Assembly (NCBI GenBank): GCA_902760965.1
Contig: CACWIN010000010.1
Coordinates: forward strand, 1-44,121
DNA length: 44,121 bases
Source: an uncultured Bacteroidales bacterium
GTDB lineage: Bacteria; Bacteroidota; Bacteroidia; Bacteroidales; Bacteroidaceae
Direction: 5' to 3'
Notes under the pieces: model-generated
The model's database searches: none
Told to the model about the DNA's origin: nothing
Seen by the model: only the letters and a program-made list of their open reading frames with translations
Translations under genes and position numbers: made by a program
Shown: positions 1 through 7,559 of the stretch, one piece after another
Numbering within the stretch: position 1 is the stretch's first letter
How the letters are laid out: each line of letters begins with the position of its first letter

Positions 1-1
1 C

Positions 2-547
2 CTGTCAGCCGATGCATTCGGCGTACTGCCTCCTGTATCAATCCTGACTCCCGAGCAGACCAAGTACTACTTCCTGTCAGGTTTCACAGCTAAGCTGGCC
101 GGTACTGAGCGCGGTATCACCGAGCCCACTCCCACATTCTCAGCTTGCTTTGGCCAGGCATTCCTTGAGCTGCATCCTACCAAGTATGCCGAGGAGCTGG
201 TTAAGAAGATGGAAAAGAGCGGTGCCAAGGCTTATCTGGTTAACACCGGTTGGAACGGCACAGGCAAGCGTATCTCTATTCGCGACACACGTGGTATCAT
301 CGACGCTATCCTGGGTGGTGACATCCTGAACGCTCCTACCAAGAAGATTCCTTACTTTGACTTTGAGGTTCCCACACAGCTCAATGGTGTAGCATGGGGC
401 ATCCTTGATCCTCGCGATACCTATCAGAACCGCGCCGAGTGGGAAGAGAAGGCTAAGGATCTGGCTGGCCGCTTCATCAAGAACTTCAAGAAGTACGAGG
501 GTAACGAGGCTGGTAAGGCTCTCGTTGCTGCCGGACCGAAGCTCTGA
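2..547 (+). CDS. pckA: Phosphoenolpyruvate carboxykinase (ATP), 3' part
   Basis: This is the C-terminal 181 residues of ATP-dependent PEP carboxykinase; the 5' part lies outside the window and the frame is open from base 2. The enzyme interconverts oxaloacetate plus ATP with PEP, CO2 and ADP in the cytosol. In Bacteroidales it usually runs toward oxaloacetate, feeding the fumarate/succinate branch. Visible family signatures are [20 protein letters not shown], the [16 protein letters not shown] block and the conserved tail ALVAAGPKL, which matches the usual C-terminus. It ends at TGA 545-547 and is followed by a strong intrinsic terminator, so it is probably the last gene of its transcript. 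Confidence 0.96.
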   Translation: MSADAFGVLPPVSILTPEQTKYYFLSGFTAKLAGTERGITEPTPTFSACFGQAFLELHPTKYAEELVKKMEKSGAKAYLVNTGWNGTGKRISIRDTRGIIDAILGGDILNAPTKKIPYFDFEVPTQLNGVAWGILDPRDTYQNRAEWEEKAKDLAGRFIKNFKKYEGNEAGKALVAAGPKL

Positions 548-575
548 TGACTGCTCACAGATAAAACAAATTCAG

Positions 576-618
576 AGATTCTCTTTCCGGTCAAAAACTG
601 GAAAGAGAATCTTTGTTT
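576..618 (+). terminator. Intrinsic terminator after pckA
   Basis: A 15-bp stem (576-590 with 598-612, one G-T wobble) has a 7-nt loop (TCAAAAA). A T-rich tail, TTTGTTT, follows. It lies 29 nt downstream of the pckA stop. Confidence 0.88.
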
Positions 619-675
619 AACTTTATTACTACTTCACGATAATTATTACAGCCAAATACTTTTAAGCACAAGACA

Positions 676-1230
676 ATGAAAAAGCTATTATTTACACTCG
701 CAGCATGCCTTGTGGCAGTTGTTGCATCAGCACAGCCCATGGGCGGTCGTCCAATGGGTGGTGGCCGTCCAATGGCAGGTCGTCCTATGGGAGGCCCGAT
801 GGGTATGGAAAAGCCCTTCTATGAACTGGAATCAGATTCTATCGCCAACGCGCGTATACAGGATGTTGCCGGCCGTCTGGACCTGAACGAAAAGCAGCTT
901 GACAAAATGGTAAAACTCTACGCTCAGGAATTTGAGGAGTTGTGCCGCAACCTGCAGATGTCAGTCAGGGAATTCCAGATGATGCAGAACGGAGGTTTCC
1001 GTGGTCGTGGAAACATGATGGGCGCTCAGACTCCCACCAACGTTCAGTTTGACACTCAGGCTGCAAAAAAGACATATGACCAGATTATCAAAAAGTTTGA
1101 TAAGCGTTACAAGAAAGCCCTGAACGCCGAACAATACTCAGTTTGGCAGGAGCTGGCAGGAGCAAGACTGGACAACAAGTTCAGCAGCATACTTCAGCAC
1201 GTTCAGGAGAATACCGAAAGCATGTTCTAA
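676..1230 (+). CDS. Exported Gly/Met/Pro/Arg-rich protein, DUF4890/Spy-like helical tail
   Basis: This is a 184-residue secreted protein of unknown function. Residues 1-19 form a signal peptide (MKKLLFTLAACLVAVVASA) with a likely cleavage before Gln20. Residues 22-48 are a low-complexity run of imperfect MGGRP units, encoded by matching DNA repeats. The rest is predicted helical. A segment LDLNEKQLDKM recalls the LTxxQ-type helices of Spy/CpxP and DUF4890 proteins, but the match is too weak to name the family. The 130-nt upstream gap follows the pckA terminator and should hold its promoter; TACTTTTA at 657-664 is a 7/8 match to the -7 box. dapB starts 3 nt after its stop, so the two are probably co-transcribed. 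Confidence 0.8.
   Translation: MKKLLFTLAACLVAVVASAQPMGGRPMGGGRPMAGRPMGGPMGMEKPFYELESDSIANARIQDVAGRLDLNEKQLDKMVKLYAQEFEELCRNLQMSVREFQMMQNGGFRGRGNMMGAQTPTNVQFDTQAAKKTYDQIIKKFDKRYKKALNAEQYSVWQELAGARLDNKFSSILQHVQENTESMF
736..807 (+). repeat. Imperfect in-frame repeats encoding (P)MGGRP units
   Basis: About five degenerate copies of CC-ATG-GG(T/C)-GG(T)-CGT occur in tandem within the preceding coding sequence. They vary in length by one or two codons (MGGR, MGGGR, MAGR, MGGP). The period is a multiple of three, so expansion or contraction would keep the frame. Confidence 0.75.
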
Positions 1231-1233
1231 AAT

Positions 1234-1992
1234 ATGAAAATAGCACTTATAGGTTATGGTAAGATGGGCCACGAGATTGAGAAGATAGCTCTCTCGCGCG
1301 GCCATGATGTAGTTTGCAAGATTGATATTGACAATCCGCAGGATTTTGACAGTCCCCAGTTCAAGAGTGCCGATGTGGTCATTGAGTTTACAGCTCCCAC
1401 CCAGGCCTACGGAAACATAATGAAGTGTTTCAAGGCAGGACTCAAGGTTGTAAGCGGCAGTACCGGATGGATGGCAGACCACTGCCAGGAGATGCAGGAT
1501 CTGTGCAAAGACGGAGCCAATACCCTGTTCTGGTCAAGCAATTTCAGCATAGGAGTAGCCCTGTTTTCGAGAGTCAACACATATCTTGCCAAGCTCATGA
1601 ACAGCTATCCCATGTATGAGGTCAGCATGTCCGAAACACACCACATACACAAACTGGATGCACCTAGCGGCACCGCCATTTCATTGGCCGAAGGAATAAT
1701 TGACCAGTTGGACCGCAAGAGCGGCTGGAGCAAGGGTATTCTCCTTAATGCTGACGGTAGTGTAAGCGGATCCAGCGAGTATAAACCTCAGGACGTGCGT
1801 ATTGACTCCATTCGTGAAGGCGAAATAGCCGGCATACACGAAATAACCTATGATTCAAGTGCCGATTTCATAAAGATAATCCACTACGCAAAAGACCGCA
1901 GCGGTCTGGCTCTTGGTGCCGTACTTGCTGCTGAATATACAGTGAACCACAAGGGTCTCCTCAAGATGGATGACCTTATGGACTCGTTGTAA
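1234..1992 (+). CDS. dapB: 4-hydroxy-tetrahydrodipicolinate reductase
   Basis: DapB (252 residues, normal length) reduces 4-hydroxy-tetrahydrodipicolinate with NAD(P)H in lysine and meso-diaminopimelate synthesis, in the cytosol. The N-terminus has the Rossmann glycine motif GYGKMG (residues 7-12). The family signature ETHHIHKLDAPSGTA contains the catalytic His pair and Lys, and the C-terminal region HYAKDRSGLALGA is typical. The gene begins 3 nt after the exported Gly/Met-rich protein, and lepB begins 10 nt after its stop. The dapB-lepB-wbqC order is, as I recall, common in Bacteroides and Prevotella genomes. Confidence 0.97.
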   Translation: MKIALIGYGKMGHEIEKIALSRGHDVVCKIDIDNPQDFDSPQFKSADVVIEFTAPTQAYGNIMKCFKAGLKVVSGSTGWMADHCQEMQDLCKDGANTLFWSSNFSIGVALFSRVNTYLAKLMNSYPMYEVSMSETHHIHKLDAPSGTAISLAEGIIDQLDRKSGWSKGILLNADGSVSGSSEYKPQDVRIDSIREGEIAGIHEITYDSSADFIKIIHYAKDRSGLALGAVLAAEYTVNHKGLLKMDDLMDSL

Positions 1993-2002
1993 TAAACTGT
2001 TT

Positions 2003-3460
2003 ATGAAAAAACTGAGTGAGGTAAGCAAAAAACAGTGGATCAAGGCCGGAATATACCTTGCTCTGTATATACTGTTCCTTATCTGGGTAAAGAGTTGGCT
2101 AGGCATAATAGTCATTCCTTTTCTGATTGACGCCATGACCACCCGCATAATTAAATGGGATTGGTGGAAACAGCTCAAAAACAAGACCCTGTATCAGATT
2201 ATGGGATGGATAGACGCTATAGTCTTTGCCCTGATAGCGGTATACTTTGTAAACATTTATGTTTTTCAGAACTACGCCATACCGTCTTCGTCGCTCGAAA
2301 AATCTTTGCTCATAGGTGACCATCTGTATGTAAGCAAAGTGGCATACGGCCCGCGCAAGCCAATGACTCCGCTTACCATGCCCCTTACGCAGAACACATT
2401 CCCCAACGGAGCAAAAAGCTATTTTGACAAGCCTCAATGGCCGTACGAACGTGTTAAAGGCTTTGGCAAGGTTAAGCAGAATGAGATTGTGGTCTTTAAC
2501 TATCCCGGAGGCGATACCGTGGTAACCAATCCCAGGGTTATTGACTACTATTCGCAGGTATACTCGGACGGCAAAGAATACTGTAACGAAGTCCTTCACA
2601 GAGAAATAAACATTGATACACTATCGGCTTTGCAGCAGCGCCGGGTATATGAAATGTATTATAATCTTGGCCGTAAGATAATTGTTCAGAATGAGCAGAT
2701 ATTCGGCAAGATCATTACCAGGCCTGTTGACCGTAGGGAAAACTACGTAAAACGCTGCGTGGGATTGCCAGGACAGACACTCCAGATAAAAGACGGCATA
2801 ATTTACATAGACGGAGCTGCCAGCAAGCAGCCCGATGCCGTACAGTTCAACTATCTGGTTCGACTGCTCAGACCCATTCCCGAATCACTCAGAGAAAAGA
2901 TGGACCTGAGTTCCGATGGTTTGAACCCTGTGCACAACCACAAAGGCATAGTTGAATTGCCCCTGACCCAAAAGGCAAAGGAGATCCTTGAAAGCCAGAA
3001 AGGCATAGCCGATACCATCATTCGCCGCACATGGAACCAGGATGAATCAATGTGGCTGTTCCCGCAAAACATGAACACCCATTGGACTGTCGATGACTTC
3101 GGTCCGGTCTGGATTCCCCAAAAGGGAGCTACGGTTGACCTTAGCATTGACAACCTGCCTCTGTACGAACGTATTATAAAGGTATACGAAGGCAATGACC
3201 TAAAGGTGGAACGTGACGGATCAATCCTGATAAACGGTCAGAAAGCCAATAGTTACACTTTCAATATGGATTACTACTGGATGATGGGTGACAACCGCCA
3301 CAACAGTGCCGATTCCCGTTTTTGGGGCTTTGTTCCCGAGGACCACATAGTTGGCCGTCCGGTATTCATATGGCTATCCCTTGACAAAGACAAAAAATGG
3401 GGACAGAAAGGCAAAATACGCTGGAACCGTATATTCCACTCAGTAAAGAGCTATAACTGA
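2003..3460 (+). CDS. lepB: Signal peptidase I, large Bacteroidota form
   Basis: LepB cleaves signal peptides at the periplasmic face of the inner membrane. I place the start at ATG 2003 (485 residues), because an upstream in-frame start at 1970 would overlap dapB and add an unlikely leader. Hydrophobic segments at about 15-45 and 64-88 anchor the protein. Box B is IPSSSLEKSLLIGD with catalytic Ser97; Leu98 takes the usual Met position. Box D, NYVKRCVGLPGQ, carries catalytic Lys250. Box E, GDNRHNSADSR, lies near the C-terminus. It is much longer than E. coli LepB (324 residues), mainly through extra sequence around and after the Lys box, as in other Bacteroidales. Its TGA overlaps the next ATG by one base (TGATG). 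Confidence 0.96.
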   Translation: MKKLSEVSKKQWIKAGIYLALYILFLIWVKSWLGIIVIPFLIDAMTTRIIKWDWWKQLKNKTLYQIMGWIDAIVFALIAVYFVNIYVFQNYAIPSSSLEKSLLIGDHLYVSKVAYGPRKPMTPLTMPLTQNTFPNGAKSYFDKPQWPYERVKGFGKVKQNEIVVFNYPGGDTVVTNPRVIDYYSQVYSDGKEYCNEVLHREINIDTLSALQQRRVYEMYYNLGRKIIVQNEQIFGKIITRPVDRRENYVKRCVGLPGQTLQIKDGIIYIDGAASKQPDAVQFNYLVRLLRPIPESLREKMDLSSDGLNPVHNHKGIVELPLTQKAKEILESQKGIADTIIRRTWNQDESMWLFPQNMNTHWTVDDFGPVWIPQKGATVDLSIDNLPLYERIIKVYEGNDLKVERDGSILINGQKANSYTFNMDYYWMMGDNRHNSADSRFWGFVPEDHIVGRPVFIWLSLDKDKKWGQKGKIRWNRIFHSVKSYN

Positions 3461-4059
3461 TGGAAAACATACTGCTCAGTTCGGCATATCTGCCACCTGT
3501 AAGTTTCTTCACCGCCATCAAAAGTGGCGGTGATGTGCTTATAGAACAGTATGACAATTACTGCAAGCAGACATACCGCAACCGATGCATAATAGCTACA
3601 GCCGGCGGCAGGCAGGCACTTACCATTCCGGTAGTCAAGTCCGAAAACCCCAAGCAGCTAATGAAAGACGTGCGCATAAGCGACCACGGCGAGTGGCGCC
3701 GTCAGCACTGGAACGCATTGGAATCGGCCTACATGAACAGCCCCTTTTTTATGTATTATCAGGATGATTTCCGTCCTTTCTACGAAAAAAAGTATGAGTT
3801 TCTGATTGACTTCAACATTGAACTGACCGCTCTGATCCTTAAACTGGGCGGTATAAATAAGGAATTACATAGGACCGAGTCTTACGGAAACACTAATGGT
3901 TATGCTGACCTGCGTTATCTTGTGGAACCTAACGAACAGGCTCCGTATTGCCAAAAGGAATACTGGCAGGTGTTCAAACAGAAACACGGATTCCTGCCCA
4001 ACCTCAGCGCCGTAGACCTCCTCTTCAATATGGGTCCTGAATTCCTTCTTTATCTCTAG
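3460..4059 (+). CDS. WbqC family protein
   Basis: This 199-residue protein belongs to the WbqC-like family (PF08889), which is often linked to polysaccharide or O-antigen loci. Its biochemical role is not settled; a link to amino-sugar modification has been proposed. Supporting features are the N-terminal LLSSAYLPPVSFF, the EQYDNYCKQTYRNRCII block, and RQHWNALESAYMNSPFFMYY, which resembles the conserved WRRKHWNSI-type motif. There is no signal peptide, so it is cytosolic. It is translationally coupled to lepB through TGATG. Its TAG stop (4057-4059) is the first part of the REP-like inverted repeat. Confidence 0.85.
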   Translation: MENILLSSAYLPPVSFFTAIKSGGDVLIEQYDNYCKQTYRNRCIIATAGGRQALTIPVVKSENPKQLMKDVRISDHGEWRRQHWNALESAYMNSPFFMYYQDDFRPFYEKKYEFLIDFNIELTALILKLGGINKELHRTESYGNTNGYADLRYLVEPNEQAPYCQKEYWQVFKQKHGFLPNLSAVDLLFNMGPEFLLYL

Positions 4060-4159
4060 AGGGGCACAAAGGGGACGGTTCTTTTTGTGCCCCTCTCTAG
4101 AACACCTCCTAGAGCAATAATTAGGGGCACAAAAAGAACCGTCCCCTTTGTGCCCCTCT
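4058..4159. repeat. Inverted pair of identical 37-nt palindromic (REP/BIME-like) units
   Basis: Unit A (4058-4094) and unit B (4123-4159) are exact reverse complements over 37 nt. Each unit is also internally palindromic: it opens with AGGGGCACAAA and closes with TTTGTGCCCCT, around a GGGGACGGTTCTT-type core. The 28-nt spacer holds a third small palindrome (CTCTAG 4095-4100, CTAGAG 4109-4114). The unit overlaps the WbqC stop codon on one side and abuts the GT9 stop on the other. The GGGGACGGTTCTTTTTGTGCC type of sequence resembles REP elements mobilised by RAYT (IS200-like) transposases, though none is encoded here. It may also act as a bidirectional terminator or RNA 3' stabiliser. Confidence 0.9.
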
Positions 4160-5205
4160 TAAAGGTAAGCTTGAACTTTGCTGAAGATTGTATTGGGATC
4201 GATGCCGGTAAGGCAGCGGTAATCGCCGTACATGCACTCCTTTTTGCCATAGATGGAGCACGGACGGCACGGAAGGTCAAGCTGAATGCAGTTATCGGGA
4301 TCCTGTCCCCACCCCATAAAACCGGCGGCAGGATGTGTAGCACCCCATATTGATACCACAGGAGTTCCTGTAAGCGACGCCAGATGCATATTTGATGAAT
4401 CCATAGCCAGCATTACATTCATGTGGCTCATAAGGATAAGTTCACCGGCCATACCCAGACTGGTGTCAATCATTTCGACAGAACGGTATTTTTCGGCCCA
4501 TTCCTGAACCTGAGCCAGTTCCTTGCCGTACGCAAAAACAAACTGACGGCATACCCCGGCCGAATCCAGTTGGGCAACCACCTCCTCCATTAGATACAGA
4601 GGATATATCTTTCCTTTATGAGCAGCAAAAGGAGCTACACCAATCCACGGGCATTCCTTGTTTCCTACAATATTCTTAATGGCCGACAAATCCCCCTTAC
4701 CGTTGCCGAATATGGAACTGAACTCAACATCAAACTTAAAGCCCAGTTTTTCCAGTACAATACGGTAGCGGTCAAACGAAGTGAGGCGTGGAGTAAGATC
4801 CTTGTTCTTGAAACGCGTAAGACGTTTGCGTGAGCGGCGGTCCTTGTGTATCCTGCGGACTTTTGTAAAGAAAAGCCTATAGAAAAAAGAGAGTGCGGTG
4901 GTACGTAAAACCCTGTGAATATCGGCCACAGCATCAAAATGCTTTTTGCGTAGGCTTAAGAAGAGCTTAAACATTGCTCCAAAGCCGTGATAATCCTTTT
5001 TAAGGTCAACCCCCAGAAAACTTACGTTGTCCGGCATTCCCGCAAAAAATGGTGCAAACCGGGCATTGGAAAGCATAGTGAAATGCGTATCAGGATAAGC
5101 CCGGGCGACCGATTGTAATACAGGAACGGTCATAGCCACATCTCCTATTGCGGAAAAGCGGATAACAAGAACGTTTTTGTATTTGGGTTTCTTATTTTGA
5201 GCCAT
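4159..5205 (-). CDS. Glycosyltransferase family 9 (heptosyltransferase-like)
   Basis: This is a 348-residue GT-B glycosyltransferase of family 9, related to WaaC/WaaF/WaaQ, which add heptose from ADP-heptose to the lipopolysaccharide inner core at the cytoplasmic face. The N-terminal domain has NVLVIRFSAIGDVAMTVPVL, the classic GT9 opening. The C-terminal nucleotide-sugar domain has MAMDSSNMHLASLTGTPVVSIWGATHP. A Cys-rich segment follows (CRPCSIYGKKECMYGDYRC), as in many Bacteroidota members. The first 14 nt overlap the upstream DUF4254 gene, so the two are co-expressed. The acceptor sugar cannot be told from sequence. The stop codon (4159-4161) touches the palindromic repeat. Confidence 0.9.
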   Translation of the reverse strand: MAQNKKPKYKNVLVIRFSAIGDVAMTVPVLQSVARAYPDTHFTMLSNARFAPFFAGMPDNVSFLGVDLKKDYHGFGAMFKLFLSLRKKHFDAVADIHRVLRTTALSFFYRLFFTKVRRIHKDRRSRKRLTRFKNKDLTPRLTSFDRYRIVLEKLGFKFDVEFSSIFGNGKGDLSAIKNIVGNKECPWIGVAPFAAHKGKIYPLYLMEEVVAQLDSAGVCRQFVFAYGKELAQVQEWAEKYRSVEMIDTSLGMAGELILMSHMNVMLAMDSSNMHLASLTGTPVVSIWGATHPAAGFMGWGQDPDNCIQLDLPCRPCSIYGKKECMYGDYRCLTGIDPNTIFSKVQAYL

Positions 5206-5806
5206 TCTGTCCGTACAGAACAGGGTTTAAGGTCGGGTCATTGTACATTTTCATCTGCTTGTAGACTTTCATGTACTTGCGTCCGGCAGCCATATCGTCA
5301 AGCAGCATGTCTATTGCCTGCGAAAGGTCTTTCTTTTGCTCAAGGAGCACATTCAGCTTGTCCTGACAACGTTTTTTCTGTTCATCAGGAACATCTGTAC
5401 GTTCAGCTTCAATCTTCATATGAAAGATCTTGAGCGCCAGAATTGAAAGACGGTCCACCGCCCATGCAGGGCTTTCGGTATTGATGGTAGCACCAGGCAA
5501 TGTCTTTGTATCCTTGAACTTATCCAGGAAATAGCTGTCAATAAGTTCAACCAAGTCAGTGCGTTCCTGATTGGAACGGTCTATACGGCGCTTTATGGCC
5601 AATGCCTTTACAGGATCAATCTGGGGGTCACGGATAATGTCCTCCAAATGCCATTGCACGGTATCAATCCAGTTCTTAAGGTATAGCCAGGATTCTATGC
5701 TTTTTTCCTTATACGGATTGGCAATGGGAGTATCAACATTGTCTGTCTTGTGATAATCCTTTATGGCGCGGTCAAAAACCGTCAGACTGCATTCACTGAA
5801 CGACAT
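5192..5806 (-). CDS. DUF4254 domain-containing protein
   Basis: This 204-residue cytosolic, mostly helical protein matches the Bacteroidota DUF4254 family. Typical stretches are WHLEDIIRDPQIDP, IDRSNQERTDLVELID and the late MYNDPTLNPVLYGQ tail. No function is known. It is regularly found next to GT9 glycosyltransferases, and here it overlaps one by 14 nt, so a role in lipopolysaccharide assembly is likely but unproven. The start at 5806 is supported by a perfect -7 box (TAATTTTG) 26 nt upstream. Confidence 0.83.
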   Translation of the reverse strand: MSFSECSLTVFDRAIKDYHKTDNVDTPIANPYKEKSIESWLYLKNWIDTVQWHLEDIIRDPQIDPVKALAIKRRIDRSNQERTDLVELIDSYFLDKFKDTKTLPGATINTESPAWAVDRLSILALKIFHMKIEAERTDVPDEQKKRCQDKLNVLLEQKKDLSQAIDMLLDDMAAGRKYMKVYKQMKMYNDPTLNPVLYGQNGSK

Positions 5807-5831
5807 AAAAATGATTGTTCTTTTACGGCTG

Positions 5832-5867
5832 CAAAATTAATTTATTTTTTAATACTGCCAATTCAAA
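5832..5867 (-). promoter_or_regulatory. Putative vegetative promoter of the DUF4254-GT9 operon
   Basis: Read on the minus strand, 5839-5832 is TAATTTTG, a full match to TAnnTTTG. The nearest TTTG (5867-5864) is 24 nt further up, longer than the usual ~20, so the -33 element is uncertain. Confidence 0.5.
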
Positions 5868-5936
5868 GAGGCGCAAATCATGATTACACACACTTGAGGT
5901 ATTTGTGCAAACAAGAATGCATTTCACAATACTTTA

Positions 5937-5968
5937 TTTGTAGAGAAGGCCAAAAACCGATTCCTTTG
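5937..5968 (+). promoter_or_regulatory. Promoter of acpP-fabF
   Basis: TTTG at 5937-5940 is separated by 20 nt from TTCCTTTG (5961-5968), a 7/8 match to TAnnTTTG. This is the Bacteroidota primary-sigma layout. Transcription would start near 5975, giving a leader of roughly 40 nt before the acpP ATG. The rest of the 211-nt gap (5807-6017) holds only the divergent promoter and AT-rich DNA. Confidence 0.68.
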
Positions 5969-6017
5969 CACCCAATTATATCTAAAGAACTATTCATTAA
6001 CATTAAAAACTACAATT

Positions 6018-6263
6018 ATGGCAGATTCACAGATTGCAGAGAGAGTTCAGGCTATCATCGTTGACAAACTTGGTGTTGAGGCATCAGAGGTTACTCCCGA
6101 GGCTAGTTTCGCAGCTGATCTGGGTGCAGATTCACTGGATACCGTAGAGCTCATCATGGAGTTCGAGAAGGAGTTCGGCATTTCAATTCCCGATGATCAG
6201 GCTGAGAAGATCACAACCGTAGGTGAGGCTATCGAGCTCATCAGCCAGGCAGCTACAAAGTAA
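6018..6263 (+). CDS. acpP: Acyl carrier protein
   Basis: AcpP (81 residues) carries growing fatty acyl chains on a 4'-phosphopantetheine arm attached to Ser39 of the motif GADSLDTVE. The protein is small and very acidic, with the family pattern [20 protein letters not shown], and it is full length. It lies 18 nt upstream of fabF, the common bacterial arrangement, and a promoter is visible just upstream. In many Bacteroidales rnc follows fabF, but here an Ig-like lipoprotein takes that place. Confidence 0.98.
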   Translation: MADSQIAERVQAIIVDKLGVEASEVTPEASFAADLGADSLDTVELIMEFEKEFGISIPDDQAEKITTVGEAIELISQAATK

Positions 6264-6281
6264 GCCAGCAATCACTCTGAT

Positions 6282-7559
6282 ATGGATCTGAAAAGAGTAG
6301 TAGTAACAGGACTGGGTACCGTAAACCCCCTAGGCAATACTGTCCAGGAATTCTGGGACAATGCCTTGGCCGGAGTAAGCGGTGCCGGACCTATTACCAA
6401 TTTTGACATTGAATCCGTACCCACCAAGGTCAAGTTCGGGTGTGAGGTCAAGAATTTTGACGTATCAAAATACATTGACCGCAAAGAGTTGCGCAAGATG
6501 GACAAATACAGTCATTTTGCCATTGCCAGCGCAGCTCAAGCCATGGAGGATTCAGGTTTGGACCTTGAAAAGGAAGACCTGAACCGCATAGGAGTGATCC
6601 TTGGTTTCGGTATGGGAGGTGTTGACTCTTTTCAAGAGGGAATGGACACCCTCCACGAGCAGGTTGGACTTGGAATAAAGGAACTCAAGGTTACACCTTT
6701 CTTTGTTCCACGCATAATAGGTTCCATTGCGGCCGGTCTGATTTCGATCAACTATAAGCTTAAAGGACCCAATTATGCCACTTCATCGGCTTGTGCATCA
6801 AGTACGCACGCCATCATTGACGCCGTTAACATGATACGTCTGGGTAAGGCCAACGTGATTGTGTCGGGCGGAGCTGAGGCGGCTTTGGGTGAATGCGGAA
6901 TAATAGGATTCGGAGTAATGCACGCACTCTCCACAAGAAATGACTCTCCCCAGACGGCTTCACGCCCCATGAGCGCAAGCCGCGACGGATTTGTTCTTGG
7001 CGAGGGCGGCGGCATACTTATCCTTGAAGAATATGAGCATGCCAAGGCACGTGGCGCAAAGATTTACGCCGAGGTAGCCGGATGGGGTGCCACAGCCGAT
7101 GCATTCCACATGACAGCCCCGGATCCGGAAGGACTTGGTGCAATACGTGTCATGCAGGAGGCTCTTCAAGATGCCGGCATGAAACCCACGGATATAGATT
7201 ATATCAACATGCACGGCACCTCTACTCCGCTTGGTGACATTGCTGAATGCAAAGCCATTAAGGAAGTGTTCGGTGATCATGTATACAACATGAATTTGAG
7301 TTCAACCAAATCCATGACAGGTCATCTGCTTGGTGGTGCAGGCGGTATTGAAGCAATCGCTACAGTACTTGCCATAAAGAATAATATCATCCCGCCTACA
7401 ATTAACCACGAGGAGGGTGATGAGGATGACCAGATTGACTACAAGATGAACTTCACTTTCAACAAAGCTCAGAAAAGAGAAGTTCGCGCTGCTCTTTCCA
7501 ATACATTCGGTTTTGGAGGACACAACTCCTGCGTTATCTTCAAAAAGTGCATAGACTGA
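6282..7559 (+). CDS. fabF: Beta-ketoacyl-ACP synthase II
   Basis: FabF (425 residues) condenses malonyl-ACP with acyl-ACP in fatty-acid elongation and controls the temperature-sensitive C16-C18 step in many bacteria. The thiolase-fold triad is complete: Cys171 in SSACASSTHAI, His311 in NMHGTSTPLGD and His348 in SMTGHLLGGAGG. The glycine-rich GFGGHNSCVIFKK end is standard. It follows acpP in one transcript. Its last 13 nt overlap the proposed GTG start of the next gene, and a pair of hairpins sits just after the stop. Confidence 0.97.
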   Translation: MDLKRVVVTGLGTVNPLGNTVQEFWDNALAGVSGAGPITNFDIESVPTKVKFGCEVKNFDVSKYIDRKELRKMDKYSHFAIASAAQAMEDSGLDLEKEDLNRIGVILGFGMGGVDSFQEGMDTLHEQVGLGIKELKVTPFFVPRIIGSIAAGLISINYKLKGPNYATSSACASSTHAIIDAVNMIRLGKANVIVSGGAEAALGECGIIGFGVMHALSTRNDSPQTASRPMSASRDGFVLGEGGGILILEEYEHAKARGAKIYAEVAGWGATADAFHMTAPDPEGLGAIRVMQEALQDAGMKPTDIDYINMHGTSTPLGDIAECKAIKEVFGDHVYNMNLSSTKSMTGHLLGGAGGIEAIATVLAIKNNIIPPTINHEEGDEDDQIDYKMNFTFNKAQKREVRAALSNTFGFGGHNSCVIFKKCID

